NCBI GenBank assembly: GCA_947034895.1
Contig: OX344761.1
Span: 33,554,863 to 33,618,862 of the forward strand
Direction: 5' to 3'
Length of the DNA: 64,000 bases
Source of the DNA: Rhytidiadelphus loreus
Lineage: Eukaryota; Streptophyta; Bryopsida; Hypnales; Hylocomiaceae
The position numbers and the translations under genes were made by a program. This document shows positions 11,191 through 24,600 of the stretch, piece after piece; position 1 is the first letter of the stretch, and each line of letters opens with the position of its first letter. The notes under the pieces are model-generated. The model searched no databases. It was not told where the DNA came from and saw nothing but the letters and a program-made list of their open reading frames with translations.

Positions 11191-12902
11191 TTATTTTTTT
11201 TATTAAAAATTGAATTAAATTATCTTTTATTTTGGAAGCACAAGAGTTTCATTATCTTTTGCTTTGGACCAATAGCAAAGGGCTACACTTCCACATAATG
11301 GAAGCTTGAGAAAATGAAGTTTATGAAGTCAATCTTTAATCATTTTTCAAATTTTCAAATTCTTAGTTATTGAGAGTTTAATGCATTTGCAAGCTCAATT
11401 GATAAAGGCCCAAGTTATAGAATGTTCATGTAGGGTATTTCCAATTTTTCATTTTCATTTTTTTTCCATAGATTCAATTATTCGTTACAAACATATTTAT
11501 GAATTGCATCTATATGGAAGATGAAGCATGGATTCAATGTTTTCAAAATGGTTCAAACATTATAAAGCCAAATGAATGTTGTAATATATAATTTTTCTAA
11601 TAGAAATACAACCACCACTTGCTTACTTTTTTGAAGATTTGTTCTAATATTGTATTTCTATTAAAATTTTGAAAAGCATTGTCTAGGAAAACTTGAAAAA
11701 TGTTATCAAAGTGTGGTTTTGTATTACTTTAGCTAAACAACATATTCATTGCATTTAAAGCAAATACTTAATATTCTTCAAAAAATTGGGTTTACTTCTT
11801 TGAATATGCCCTAAAATCCTTTGAGATATTTTTATTTTTTCTAAAAAACTTATCAATAATTTAACTCTTATTTCTTGGAAATACTTTTTGACAATGAAAA
11901 TTGTTGTTTGGTTATGATATAGTGTGTTACTATTGTGTTGCCTTTTTATCTTCATGGTATCTTTTGGCACCCTATTAACTCACCAAAACATATCATAGAG
12001 CCCTTGAGTGTTTCATATCTATGAATGTTTTTCTAATGAGTGACACATTAATTACAATACAACATTGGAAACACTTCAACAATGAACCTCAGTTATATAG
12101 CTCACCTTAATTAAATTCCACTTCTTGCATTTGTTTTCCTTGAAGTTTCTCATGTTAGACATATATTTCCTTCAATTTTTTATTTTTTTATTTTGAGTAC
12201 ATGCACAAAACTAAAGTTAAACATGTAGCACAAATCAAATATTGTTTACAATAAACCAAGTGATTTACAAATTTCTATTTGTACAATTGAAGAATTCCAA
12301 ATAAGGGTTGTGGCACTAGTACAATAGACCTAATGATAGAAAAAACTAAATGCAAGTTATACCTAGGGCGATTATTGTCAATTTTTTAGAAGATTCCGTG
12401 AATTAAAAGATATGGTTCATTTAATTCAAATGAGGGAATTTTATATAATATTATTGTATGTTTACTTTGGAATGGAGTACTTCTCTCCAAACTTTCATTC
12501 AAAAAGAATTTGTCTTAACTTTGAGCCATAAATTGATCAAAACAATCACTTAGAGCACCGCCACTATGATCCACAATCATAGCCTGGCCTAACAAGATAG
12601 AAGGTCTAGTCTCAAACACATCGCCTACTCTTGCCATTAGCTTGTGCCCACTCTATTTGTGTTGTATCTACAAATTAGAGTATCCTTGCCTATTCATACC
12701 TATTGTCATTTTTTCATGTGGTCACTTTCAACTAGAGCTTGCATAGGACAAAAATGAACTATTGAAAATCTTAGGAATCCAAGCTAATTTTTCCTTCCTT
12801 CCAATAGTTGTTGTCTGTGGTCACCGTTGTACAATGGGGACCCAATCCATCTTCCCAAAAGTTTTGGTCCCATAACTCAATCTAAGGCTTTGGGGCATAC
12901 CT
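11191..12902. other. AT-rich intergenic DNA
   Basis: No gene or bounded element recognised; scattered short ORFs look random. Confidence 0.5.
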
Positions 12903-13109
12903 CACTAGAAGAAAAGTGTGTTAGAATCCTTGAAAATACGTCACTTCATTTTTGTTGAGTTCCCGGTTCAAAACGCAGTCTAAACGCAAAAAACGCTTTT
13001 TCTGCGTTTTTCTGCATTTGGATTGTGTTTGGACTGTGTTTTGAACTGAGAACTCAACAAAAATGAAATGACGTATTTTCAAGGATTCTAACACACTTTT
13101 CTTCTAGTG
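12903..13109. mobile_element. CACTA-superfamily MITE, 207 bp, CCT duplication
   Basis: Ends CACTAGAAGAAAAGTGTGTT on both sides in inverted orientation; the inverted repeats run about 88 bp with a few C/T differences. A 3-bp duplication CCT flanks it (12900-12902 and 13110-13112). The middle holds AAACGC repeats. Superfamily from end sequence and 3-bp duplication. Confidence 0.88.
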
Positions 13110-13555
13110 CCTACAACAATGGATCATGGTGGTAGTGTTCTTGAATCATTGTCACCCTTGCTTAGCCAAAAAAACACTCCAAATGTCTTGTAGAAGACTT
13201 TGGAGGAAGTAGGGACAAACCTATCTCATTTGTTCCTCCGGATCTTGCCCTTGAGGCTCAATAAAACAATAAGAAAAATGTAAAATAAAGTTATATTCTC
13301 CTATATTTTCTCTTTCATCCCTCTAAAGTTACACTCAAAGGCTTGGAGGCAAAATATGATAATGACAAAGATAATTTATACATAATTGGCTATTCAAAAT
13401 TCCTCTCGACTTGGAAAAATGGTATTCAAAGCTTTGATTTTCAAGGCCCTCATCTTGAAATTTTAGTTAGCCATGTTGAGGTGGGAAACGTTTTGGAGCC
13501 CAACACTTGCACTGGGTTTGGGCTTGTTGCCTATACAAAGGTAGTAATGCTCTTA

Positions 13556-13933
13556 GGGCATCTTCAATGCATAAACTCGATGCACTCCTCAATAAATTCC
13601 TAACTTTTCAATGGTTTATAATTAGAACTTGATTTTTTTAATCATTAGAAGCATATTCCAAAGTACTTTGATTAGGTAAAAGAAAACTCAAATTTGTACA
13701 TTTTGGAGTGCAACGTGCTTTGGTAATCATGATTTGCCAACTCCTCTATAAGTTTTGTCTTTTAGCTAGGTTTTGAAGCAGATTATTTTCATTGTCAAAT
13801 GTGTAAATTTGAGTTTTTGTATACCTATTCAAAGTATTTTGAGATGTGTTTCTAGTGACAAGATTTCAAGTTCTAATTACAAACCAATGAAAAGTTAGTA
13901 ATCTATTGAAGAGTGCATTGAGGTTGTGCATTG
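13556..13933. mobile_element. Hairpin MITE, PIF/Tourist-like, about 378 bp
   Basis: Left end GGGCATCTTCAATGCATAAA; long imperfect inverted arms (about 170 bp) share GATGCACTC, CTAACTTTTCA, TAATTAGAACTTGA and ACTCAAATTT. TTA precedes the left end and follows the right end. The right tip seems to have lost about 8 bp. Confidence 0.65.
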
Positions 13934-14179
13934 TTAAGGTGAATTGATCCCCTCAATTCACGTAGCCAAGAATAATTGTAAAAACTTCCTCCCTATTTTG
14001 TGTTGCATTAATTTTGTATTTCTTCAACTTCCAAATTGAATTTAGAGCCTTTGATTCCAAATATGAATTTCAAATTTCCAAATTTCCAAATTTCATTATA
14101 GGGGGCAAATAAAAAAATTTAGTGTTTTTTCGAAGGACAAATTGCAAAGGGTATGAGGGGGTCAATTCAACCTAGCTAC
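13934..14179. mobile_element. Older copy of the GGCC...ACCCCCTC hAT-type MITE
   Basis: Left AAGGTGAATTGATCCCCTC and reversed right AGGTTGAATTGACCCCCTC match the ends of 10875-11090 and 51803-52048. The internal block TTTCAAATTTCCAAATTTCC and GGGGGCAAATAAAAAAATTT is shared with 51803-52048. Exact ends unclear. Confidence 0.55.
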
Positions 14180-14740
14180 ACTTACCATATGTTCAAGGCA
14201 AATTCGGCACCTAGGTGTTGAAATAATTTAATTTGGCCGTTTCGACAATTTGGCAAATTGATCCAATTTTTTTGGTTTTCCACACATCACTCTTCCTAGT
14301 TTTTTGACACTCCTCTTTGTAGTAATGTTTCGATGCAGTTGCTCTTCCTTGCAACAATGTCTAGGCACCATTTTTTCCATTTCCACTTTTGGAAGTCACT
14401 CTTGAGTCTCTACGATGTTGCCAATCTCTTAGCCCAAAATGTATTGATGATTAAATTTGTAATTTGAAATTTGAATTCAATTTGATGAAATCAATTGGGT
14501 TTTTCTATTCATGTGTAAATGTGTTCTTTTTTCAAAATTCTCACAAGAATAATTTTTAAATATTGAGAATTGGAAACAATGAAATTTTTTCAGATTTTCA
14601 GAAACAATTGTACAATTTTTCATATTTAAGACATGTTCCAATTTTTCCCTAATTACTTTCAAAACTGACCTACTAAGGGCCCCCACTTATTAGGGTATGG
14701 GCACCTTGACCAAACATTTAAACAAGCAAACAACCCGGTC
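14180..14740. other. AT-rich spacer before the SCAI gene
   Basis: No gene or element recognised. Confidence 0.5.
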
Positions 14741-14747
14741 ATAAATA
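14741..14747 (+). promoter_or_regulatory. TATA-like box before the SCAI leader
   Basis: ATAAATA lies about 30 bp before an abrupt switch from AT-rich DNA to a GC-rich leader starting near 14775. Position and composition fit a core promoter for the SCAI transcript. Inference only. Confidence 0.3.
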
Positions 14748-14774
14748 CCGCGATCTGATCATGAGGTAAATCCC

Positions 14775-15376
14775 CCATTCACAGCGTTTCCGCTAGACTT
14801 CGGGCCGGGCCCGACGCCATCGCATTCGGACACCACCCGACCCGCGCCCGCTCCCGCCACCCGTGCCTCGAAAGATGCCCTGCTTCCGTCGTGCCGTCGT
14901 GGTCCCTGTCTCCGTCTCTTTCATCTCTTTTTTTCCGACTGTGCACTCCGATTGCATTGGCCATGGCGATAGCAGCAATCGATTGCCAGTCCCCGGTGCT
15001 ACACATCACCCCCGAGAGCTTCCCATCGTCATCCTGATTGCGGAGGTTTTCTCGCCGGCATTTTGGGTTCAGGTGTGGTCTCATTTCTTTGCTTTTGTGT
15101 TTTGTGTGTGTAGATTGGAGTGTTTGCGGCTGTAGTTTTCTTTTGGTTCACTTTGGAGCTCAGTTTTGGAATGCGATTGCTTTCTTGAGTTTGAATTGCG
15201 GTGAGGTTAGATGGCGGAACTCGAGCAATCGTGTAATTTTTGCATTTTCGGCTCTCGGTTTGGTGTATTCGGATTTGTTATTGTTCGGCAGTGTTTAATA
15301 GCTGGTGTTTCTACCTTTCTCTGGAGCTGAGTTTTGGTATGGGATTTTTGGTTCAGGTATTGTCCCTTTTTTTTAA

Positions 15377-15407
<31 letters not shown>

Positions 15408-17331
15408 GTGTAGATTAGAGTATTTGTGACTGTAAGTCTTAGTAGTTTTTTTGGTTGCCTGTGGAGCCGAGATTTGCAATGTGATTTTTGTTTCGAGGAA
15501 TTGCGGTAGAGTTAAAGGCGATACTCGACATTTTACGTTTTTGGCTTTCGGTTTGGTTGTTTTGGATTTACTGGTCGCTTGATCGATTGTAGGCTAGTCG
15601 TTTTCTACGTGTTTTTTGAAGCTGAAGATTTGGTGTGATTGTTTTTTCGAGTTTCAAATGCGTTTTTTCGAGTGAAATGGCGGAACACGAGCACTGGTGT
15701 AATTTTTCCATTTCGGCTTTTGGATTGATCATTTCGGATTTACTGTTTCGTTGATCGATGGCGAGTGTTCAGTAGCCAGGTGTTTTATACCAGTCTTCGG
15801 TGGTTTGGACTTTCCAGAGTCGTTTGTGCCTTCGGATTTTTGGAAGGGACTGCCAACCTAAAATTTATTGTGACGGTGGGGCTGATTGTGGCGAGGTCTT
15901 TCGTGATTATGGGTGTGTACAGGTGATCGTTTGGGATTCGTGTGGTTGTGATCTTGTTTGCTGATTGCTCCCGAGCCCTTGTAGCGTTCTGTTAGTGGGT
16001 GACGACAGGGGTTTGGCTCTCATTGGTTGTGCTGTCTTTGTGATCGGGTTTCCAGAAGGCACCTCTGGTGATTAATCCTCTGTGAATTCATTGTGTGATT
16101 TCATTGTGCAGGGGTTTTGTAGTCTGGCAGTCGGATTGCCGCCAAATGCAGCTGCAGAGCGTGCGCTGGGCTTTATGACCAGACTGGTATGTTCCCGATT
16201 CGATTGTTTCTGTTGCAAAGGAAGCTCCGATTAGTCTTCTATCTTATTACCAAAAATGCACTCTCTCTTTACTTACTTCTTTCCTCTGCTATCACCAATT
16301 GCTGTAATTTGCAATCATAGCATGCTTGGGTTTCACGATGGGCAGGCGTCTCTCGTACTCTGGTTACATGCGCGATCATGCGGATGCCTTCATGATTAAA
16401 ACCTAGCTGTGTGTGCAAGCATGTCGTATCCGTGATTCTGGCACGTACTTGCGATTGCGCTACCTGGTTAGTTTAACCCTTTATCTTAAGAGAGGTTCTT
16501 CATAAGTTTAACAATTCTGGCCTTGTGGAAGTGCGAATGCCGGTTAAAGTTCCCTTACAAAACATATAATTCTGTTAACTGGGATGCATGTCATTCATTC
16601 ATGATGAGTGGGCATCCTAGAAGCCATCTGTGAGGATCACCGGAAGTGAAGGGACATGGTGTAAGCAGAGCATCCCCGTGGTGGTAGGACAGTACTTTGT
16701 ACGGCTTGGGTTAGGAGGACAGCTAGCAGGAGTCCCGGCGAACCTTGTGAGGGAGTTCTGGAATCGGCCAGACCAGAAAAAACCTTTCAGTTTTCCTTCG
16801 TTTCAGCTTCTCAGCAAGACTAAAATCGTCTTGCATGAACTTTTTTAACTCTTAGGAACAAATTTTGTCATTATTAGCCTGATTATGTAACTCTTCCGCC
16901 AGTTGCGGGGTACGCGTGTGCCTGTATGAGTAACAGGACATTCGTAAGACTAACCGTAAACAAAGGAGCTGCTCGGTTGAAGGTTCTAATTGGTTTGCGA
17001 ACTTTCTGAATGTGGCCTGATTTCTAGTCTTGTGTTAGTCTTCAGATGAGCAATTCAAGATGGGCTATGATTGCAATGAGGCTATGATTGCAATGAGGCT
17101 AGTGAATTTTGTGACTGATTGCTTTGCTTTATCGGAGAGACAACTCCATGTGAAGGTTGGTATGCAGTCATAGGGTGCTGCTGGTTTACGTTTCAAAATA
17201 TGCCGATTGCTGGGCTCTTGGTGGCCAAAGACTTTTTGAGATCGTATTTGCAGATCGCAAGTTAAATACTGGGGATGTATTGTTGGGCGTGTTCTAGGTG
17301 AACTGGTCATGAGGCATTGCGCTCGAGCGCC
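14775..17331 (+). other. SCAI 5' leader region with probable leader introns
   Basis: A CpG-rich first leader exon probably covers about 14775-15073, ending GGGTTCAG before GTGTGG. It holds small upstream ORFs, including one of 24 codons in strong context (GCCATGGCG near 14962). A likely second non-coding exon is 16112-16186, with acceptor TTGTGCAG and donor GTATGT, carrying a 10-codon upstream ORF. A third acceptor (TCTTCAG) may open the exon containing the start codon near 17046. A 17-bp unit is repeated twice at 17064-17097. No other protein is recognisable here. Confidence 0.4.
15107..15770 (+). repeat. Decayed tandem repeat, about 155-bp unit, four copies
   Basis: The anchor GGAGCTCAGTTTTGGAATG recurs in altered form at 15155, 15323, 15463 and 15618 (spacings 168, 140 and 155). 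Other shared blocks include GTGTAGATTRGAGT (15109 and 15410), AATTGCGGT (15194 and 15499) and TTTCGGNTTT blocks. It lies within the presumed first leader intron of SCAI. A T-run of about 25 bases lies at 15382-15407. Confidence 0.6.
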
Positions 17332-20300
17332 ATGGCACCTCGTGTGCACCCACCAAGTGAAGAGTATCGAGCTTTAGTAGACAAAGCATATAACAAGTTT
17401 GCAAGACTTAGAGAATTTCCAGCTTATGGTCGCAACAAATGGGATTTCTACTTCCACAAAGCTTTTCAGGTTCATCATATCTTTCATGAAACCAATACTT
17501 CCTTCATGATGATTTACTATTCTGTATTGCAGTTGTGAATGAAAGCTTTCGACTAGCTCCAGATCTGATAGACCTTTAGAAATCCCACCACCTACTTCTT
17601 CAGTCGTGTTTTCGCTTTACTTTTCGACATGTGTAAGGCTCTAGTCGCAAAGGACTGATCCTATACAAACTCTTTTGCCACAGCATGTCAGCAGTGTTTT
17701 GACTTAAGTGCTGGAATCTGTGAGGATACAGGTCTATTCAAAGCTCTGGAAGTTTCAACAAGAAAACCGGGCAAAGTTGGTGGAGATGGGGCTGAAACGT
17801 TGGGAAATTGGAGAAATCGCTTCCCGAATTGGGCAGTTGTACTACAATTACTACCTCCGCACTAGTGACTCGAAATTCCTTACAGAATCGTTCATATTCT
17901 ACGAAGCCATTTTGAGCCGAGAATATTTTAAGGAACATGACAAAGATGCGGCGCTTGCAAATAAACAGCTCAGATACACAGCCCGTTTCATTGTCATTTG
18001 TCTCCTTCTCAACCGCAGGGAAACTGTCCAAATTCTCGTGCGGCAACTTCGGTCTCTTGTCGACGAATATACTCGTACCTTTCAAGAGGTTTGTAGGTTC
18101 TGAAACACACCGTGCTCTTTCAATTTCACAAGTTCCGGAGTCTGATCGAAAGGCAGCTCTGGTCCTAAACAATATTCTGCACTAAAATACTAAGCTTCAA
18201 AGTTCTGCAAATGCATTTGTCATCATGTTGAAGTGATTTAAAGTAGAATGTTTCAAGTGTCCATAATCGGGAATGGTGCTGCATTCATTTTGTTCAGGGC
18301 ACAGATGCCAAGGATTGGAAGATAGTGGTGCAAGAGATTTTGCGATTTATGAAAGCGGATTCTGCCTGCGAGACGAGCAGGCCGCTGAGATATTGTCTTC
18401 TTTATGATCCTCATCCGAGTCTAATTTCCCATAAGATTGAAGGGAAGAAGCCTTTGCACTTGGAGGATTCAATACTTGCGAGCTATTATCACAATGAGGT
18501 AGTGATTTATTTAACCTGGCTAGCCTGTTGTAGTTCAATTTTTCGGGTAACTCGCGGTAGCTCAGGGATGAGGATTAAGCATATATCTCATTACTAAATA
18601 CGATTGATCTCTGAAGCCATTCAGCTTTTGCAAGAGTTAGTGGTACTGTCAAGAGAACAATGTTTGCTTAGGGAGTGGCCTTGTTCGCATGCAGGTGAAG
18701 TTCAGTGAGCTGACACTGGATACATTCCGAATGCTACAGGCTCTTGAATGGGAGCCAAGTGGATCACTATTCAAAGCACGGACTGATTCATCTACAGGTG
18801 CTGGGGTCGCTGGTGGAATTGGAGTATCGGATGAGATTCCTGATCCCAGTTTGCCGCCAAATCCCCATAAGTACATTCTTTACCGACCTACAGTTCAACA
18901 ATTGCTTCTGGTGAGTTTTTGAGTTACTTGCTGGTTCTGATGTTTGTAGAATGATAGCTGTTACACCAAATTCATCGGCCTGTATTGTAAGCTGTATTTC
19001 TTGGATGATATCTTTGGCTATTGAATATGGGAGGTTTCAGTGTTGTGATATCATGGACATCTAAGGCTCTGTACTTTGTCTTGTCTTCTGATGGCAGGTT
19101 TTGGCCACAGCTTGTGATGAGCTGTCTTTTGATGGGGTTGTGCTTCTTTATATTTCGGCCTCTGGTAAGTGGAGCTTTGAATCCTGGTACTGCTCATTGT
19201 GATATTGAGCTCAGTTCTCTACTTGAAAAATCAACCACTGTCAGAATCCTTACTTTGTCTGTATTACATTGATGATTGTAGGAAGGTCAGCGCGTGGTCT
19301 CTCTACTAGTGCGTCCTCTCAGAATTTGGGAGTTGCTCCTCAAGCTTTGAAAAAGGGGGTTGTTTCCCTTACTCCTACTTTGAGCTTGAAGAACATAAAT
19401 GTAAACGTCTCTCAGACCGAAATAGTCCCTCACACTGAGATTGCAAAGGCGGATGACATCGAGGAGAATACACCAAGCACATCTGCTGGTACGAGAGATG
19501 TAACCGTGAAATATATACCGTCGGAACCTCCAGAAAGTGGAACTCCTGGGCTATGGCTTGGATCAAAGAGAAGTCCAGGTAGGTCTGTTTTAATTTCAGT
19601 ATTTCTACTTCTTCATTTTGCACTTGGCGTATGAAATTGTACAACTCGGCTTCATTCTTCTCATCCCTTAGGATGCTTATCATACTGTTTCACCGATTTT
19701 TGATGTGTAGGTTACAACTTTCTCTATCCAAGTGACATCCTCCCGTTCACACGGCGGCCTTTATTTATCATAATAGATAGCGACAGTAGCTCTATTTTCG
19801 AGGTAATCTTACATAATCTTCACATTCAAGCCTTGAATCATTTTGCATGATCACTTCAATGCGTCTCTGTGTGAATTCCAGCTTGATAATAGTCGACTTT
19901 CATTTCGAAAACTAGATACTATCATCAACGTAGAACTTTGTTTCGCCTTTCACAGTCCATCAGTGGAGAAGAACGAGGCGAACAAGCAATACTGCTGCTA
20001 TCCCCTAGCATGCAGCCTGTAGAGGATAAAAGTGCAACTTCAACATCATCTTCGTCTTCATCTAACAGCAGCGGCAACCTGTTCACATTCTTTTTAACGG
20101 CCCCGCTGCTTGCATTTTGCCGGGTTATTGAGACCTCCAGCAAGAACATGTCAAAGGTAATAGAGTCTGCAGCAATTTGACATGCATTGGTTATACTTTA
20201 TTTCTTTTTCAAGTTTGAAGCCTTGTTGGACTCATGAGCTCAAAGTTTGATTTAAGCGCAAGTTTTTCGATCTTGTATAGTGTCTGAAGATAACTCGACG

Positions 20301-20862
20301 TGCAGGCTAAGTATGAGCAGACTGAGAAACTTCTGGCCACACTTATTGCTGAATGGGGCAACGCCTTGGACTCGGCGCCGCTTGATCCTGTTTGGGCAAG
20401 GGTACTTGGAGATCCGTTTTTGCGTCAACTAACTTGCAGGTACAATCTTGCTTTAACTTGTTAGCGTTGCCCTTCCATGACAATGTATACGATAATGTCA
20501 TCGAACTCCCAGCGGTATTTAGGAGTTTGATCATGTTGAGTATCACAACTTTCAGGTTCATATTCTGCCGCGCAGTGTTCGGTCTCCATGCAAAGTACCG
20601 AGACAAACTTGAATATATGCCTCGTTGCTGTCCGCCTCTGCCTGACGAACTCCTGCCTACGTCGAAAGTGGTGGAGACAGTAATCTATCTGCTAGCATCT
20701 AGGCTTGGAGTCCCCGATCAGTTTGACTGCAATCCGAGCTCTACCAAGAAAGCTGATGGCTCGAATGGATCATTTAAGGATGAGACAACTACGACTGGGG
20801 AAGATTTCTCAGCAGGAGAGGGGAGCTCTGAGGAATATTCTGACGACAGGTATTCTTACTAG
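17332..20862 (+). CDS. SCAI: SCAI-domain protein (plant homologue of SCAI), 10 coding exons, 669 aa
   Basis: Coding exons: 17332-17469, 17732-18088, 18298-18498, 18695-18910, 19098-19164, 19282-19578, 19711-19802, 19956-20156, 20306-20439 and 20556-20862. All junctions are GT-AG (the first donor is the weak GTTCAT) and phases agree, giving 669 residues; human SCAI has about 606. An in-frame TGA at 17299-17301 makes 17332 the first usable ATG. Signatures, in order: VYSKLWKFQQENR at residue 47, LKRWEIGEIASRIGQLYY at 67-84, KQLRYTARFIVICLLLNRRE, DWKIVVQEILRFMKAD, VKFSELTLDTFRMLQALEWE, NPHKYILYRPT, LFTFFLTAPLLAFCR and RFIFCRAVFG. In animals SCAI is a nuclear cofactor that restrains MRTF/SRF transcription and acts in DNA break repair; plants lack MRTF, so the plant role is open. 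The acidic, Ser/Gly-rich C-terminus ends near a possible donor (GACAG|GTATTC), so an alternative last exon is possible. Confidence 0.95.
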
Positions 20863-21650
20863 TTGTTTTCTCCAAAATCTCCTCCCTGTGTCCCTTGCTT
20901 ATACATTCTTACTCCATGAACACTCTTTCGCCGCCATAAGTATCTGGCAGCTGACTGCACTCTTTGTCCTCCAACTTAACTCATGTGGTTGTAACGATGG
21001 CATGTACCTTATACTCAATATTTGGGCTCTTTCGTTTCTGACGGGCGAAGAACGTTGTTGATTGCTGCCTTTCTGCTTCCTTTCGAGGTTGAATAGAAGA
21101 ATTAGTAACTGTGATTGCATGACTCAATTTGAATGTACCGGGTGTGCATTTAAAGGCAACTGCAATCGAAGTTTTGTTCGTATTAATCAGTTATTTCAGT
21201 GCTAAGTATCGTCATCTAGGGCTTGGGGATTGAACCTGAAGTTCTATTTCTTTATCTAAGAGTGTAATGCAACGATGATGCTTTGTTATTTGTTGTCCAG
21301 TGCGATTCATATTTTAACGGGTGATTAGAACTGGTGTATTTTACTGCTACCTCTTCTGTTGAGATGTTATTCCATTTCCTCCAGAGATTTGACATCAGGC
21401 CAGTCTAGGGTTGGTCTAATGCTCACTTCGGAAAGTACGAAATGAGAAAGGGGACCAAAGATTTGGTGCTTTCTGAAAAAACGCAATTTTTTCTTCAAAT
21501 GCTGACATGGACGCAATTGCAGATTCACCACATAAAGACGGTCAAGCAGAATCCAAGGAAGTGGGTTGTGACGCAATGGGTTGACGGTACATTGGATTCG
21601 TAGGGTCCATATGGATGTCATTACTTTTTTGTAGCTTCGGTCCTAGCTCG
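20863..21650 (+). other. SCAI 3' UTR and downstream flank
   Basis: CpG-retaining sequence after the TAG stop, still gene-like to about 21650, then turning AT-rich. No further coding exon is recognised; the short ORFs on both strands look random. Confidence 0.4.
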
Positions 21651-24600
21651 GGTTAGAGGACCCTGGTTAACTGGTTACAAGTGTTAGTGGTTGCCTTTGG
21701 AGGACATACCATGGACCTGGTCAATCCGGTTATTTTGTTGATATAGCAAGTCTCATATTCTCATAGAACAATTTAACAAACAACTGGACAGAGGGACAGC
21801 TTTTTTTCTATTCATGACCACTTTGTTAATATGTGACCATGAATAATGATTGAAGATGTAACTGTCCGCCCTACCTCAAATAGTACAAATCTTGTGTAAT
21901 GCTGTCAAACGACTTTTGAATTCATGATTTTACGACAGGGTAGTCCGAAGATTTCAGTCTGTATTCGACTTCATGAATACTCCATGCTTTCATCTGTGGG
22001 TTTTTTGAGTTATTTAGCTTTTCGAAGCAGTGGCAATAATTTTGGATGAACTTTTGATGAGGTGGCTACTTCTATCCATCCTTGGGAGACAATAATTTTG
22101 CTAAACAAATGAGAATTAGTGAACTTTGGCTATACATAGATGTTGATGAGGCAAGCAGGGAGGTGACAAATCCATCTTTGTAGTAGATGTATGTTGGTGA
22201 GAATTGAATATTTTGTAGTTAATTTTTGACTTCTACATGTTTTGAATTACTATACATTAGGGACATGGTCAACACATTGATGTTGAATATTTAATTAAAG
22301 TTCCCAAAGTAGCTTTGGCACTTTAATATTTAATTTCTAAAATTTTGACATTGTATTGTAATAAATTCATAATATTTGGTAGTGAGTTCTAAAGTTACTT
22401 TCATAGATGTGTCTTGAGGTCGAGGAAGACAAGCTCTTTATACAAATTGGATAGTAGGAGGTAAAACAATCCATATGAGATATGTAAATGATTAGGATTA
22501 ATAGGAGTTCAATCTTCAAATTATCCCATATCCTTTGAGGGTTCATAAGGGAAGAATGGATTTCATTATAAAAACAACCTTTCCACCTTCCATTGCAACT
22601 GCCTTTCAATGAAGAATTTCTTTCACTTGCTTGTATTTTGGAAATTCTTATTGACATTGGATATTTAATTTTCTTACAACAACTTGGTCATTTAATTCTT
22701 GTTGAATTCAGCAATTTCTCTTTTTTATTTTATTTATTTTTCAGAATTCTTAAAAATTATTATTTTTTGCCGATTATGTCATATATGTATGATATTGAAG
22801 TTTGGCAATAGTCTAAAGGAAAGGAGTAATGACAAAAGTGACAAGACAAGGAATGCTAGAGTATCATAGTAAATGGTTTCAAAGTAGAAATGTACCAATA
22901 CCTACTAATAACCATTTCTTTTTCTTTTAGTAGTGAACTTAAGACTATCTCTTACAAATAAGATTGTAAGAATGTAAGTTGACCTAAAAGTCCAATTACC
23001 ATTTAAAATAACTCTCTAACTACCAAATGACTACATTGTTCAAAAACTATAACAATATATGAGTGCTAATGGCATCAATGAATCCATGACTTTGTGAGAT
23101 TCTACAATGCTTACAAGCATCCTACTGCCAAGTTGCAAAACAAATTGAGTATAGGAAGTTTTGAGCATGCATTGCCACAACCATTAAGATGGGTTACAAA
23201 TTAGTTCTTTAACCAATTCTTGATAATGTTGATTTCTCAATTCTTCATAAACGAGATGTACTCAATGTACATTCATCTTCAACACTGCCTAGCACTTAGA
23301 TATTTTGGCGAACTCAAGGGCGAGCTTCAAAAATTCTTCAATGTTAAATTACAACATACTAATAGTATAGATAATATGCCATATCATTGTGAAGGGCAAG
23401 TCATGATAGCTTGTAAATATATATTTTTTATTTTTTATTTTTGCTTGGATTAGAGTAAAGTAGTTCAAATGAAGAATTTAGAAAAGAATAATAATTTAAA
23501 AAATCTTAAATATAACAAATTAAAATTGCCACGAGAAGCCACTTTTATAGCTTGACTATGTTCAACCAGTCTTGTCAGGAAATGAAGTAAGATGGGCTTA
23601 AATTGTCAGACATCTACTTTGCCGAAATGGGAACGCACATACTTTCAAATACCAATTGCTCTTCACTACTATTCAAATCATATTTCCATAATATCTTGAT
23701 GTTGTTGTGAGTGAAGTTGACCAAAGAACTAAAGTCAAAGAAAGCATTAAACTATTAGTATGATTTGTCATCCTAGTAATTTGTAAAGATTTACACTTGG
23801 CATACTCTAACAATTGCTATAAAGTGATACATAAATAAATTGCGATTCAAAGAACTTGATGAGTTGGTTTGGTTACTCAAGTAGTGGTAAGTCCAAAAAT
23901 TGTCTTGACATTCCTGAGACACTCCAAGTTGTTTTAGGCAACTACAATGATGAAAAGTCCAAGTGCATCTTGTAAAATAGAATAGGTAATGGGCAAGCAC
24001 TCATTTGGTTGGTTTTGGCATAGAGATCTATTAGGTCTTCACTTGCTTCATTATCTTATTGCCCTTCTTTCCATCAAAGCCAACAACTTTGTAATTGATT
24101 CAATGTGTCATTTAAGAGAGTAGACAAAGTATGCATGGATTGAAGTAGGTCTTCAATATTAGATACTACCTCCATCTTGGATAAATTTTGAAGTGTCAAC
24201 TACCCCCTATGTGACATGCAATGTTGCCTAAATAGTCAAGGAGCATGAAAAGCTTTTAACTATTGACTAACCTCATTTTATATGCTCTAAAATACATTTG
24301 CTCTGTCAACTCTACAAATCACCTCATTAGCTATTTCCTAGCAAGTAAGGCCTCCATGAGCCTTCAAGGCATCAACAATGACTGTCGTCATATCAATGAC
24401 ATACCACCATTGACTACCTTTTTCAAGGACATCAACATCAAAGCTTAACACCTTCATCTCTAAATATAGATATAAATGCAAAATCAACTCTAGGGGAAGA
24501 CACTCTCACTACATTTGGGGTCCCATGTGTGGCGGAGTGATTTTTTGACCCCCTATTTACTTTTGAATAAACTATAATTTCATCCTAAAATTTTGAGTTT

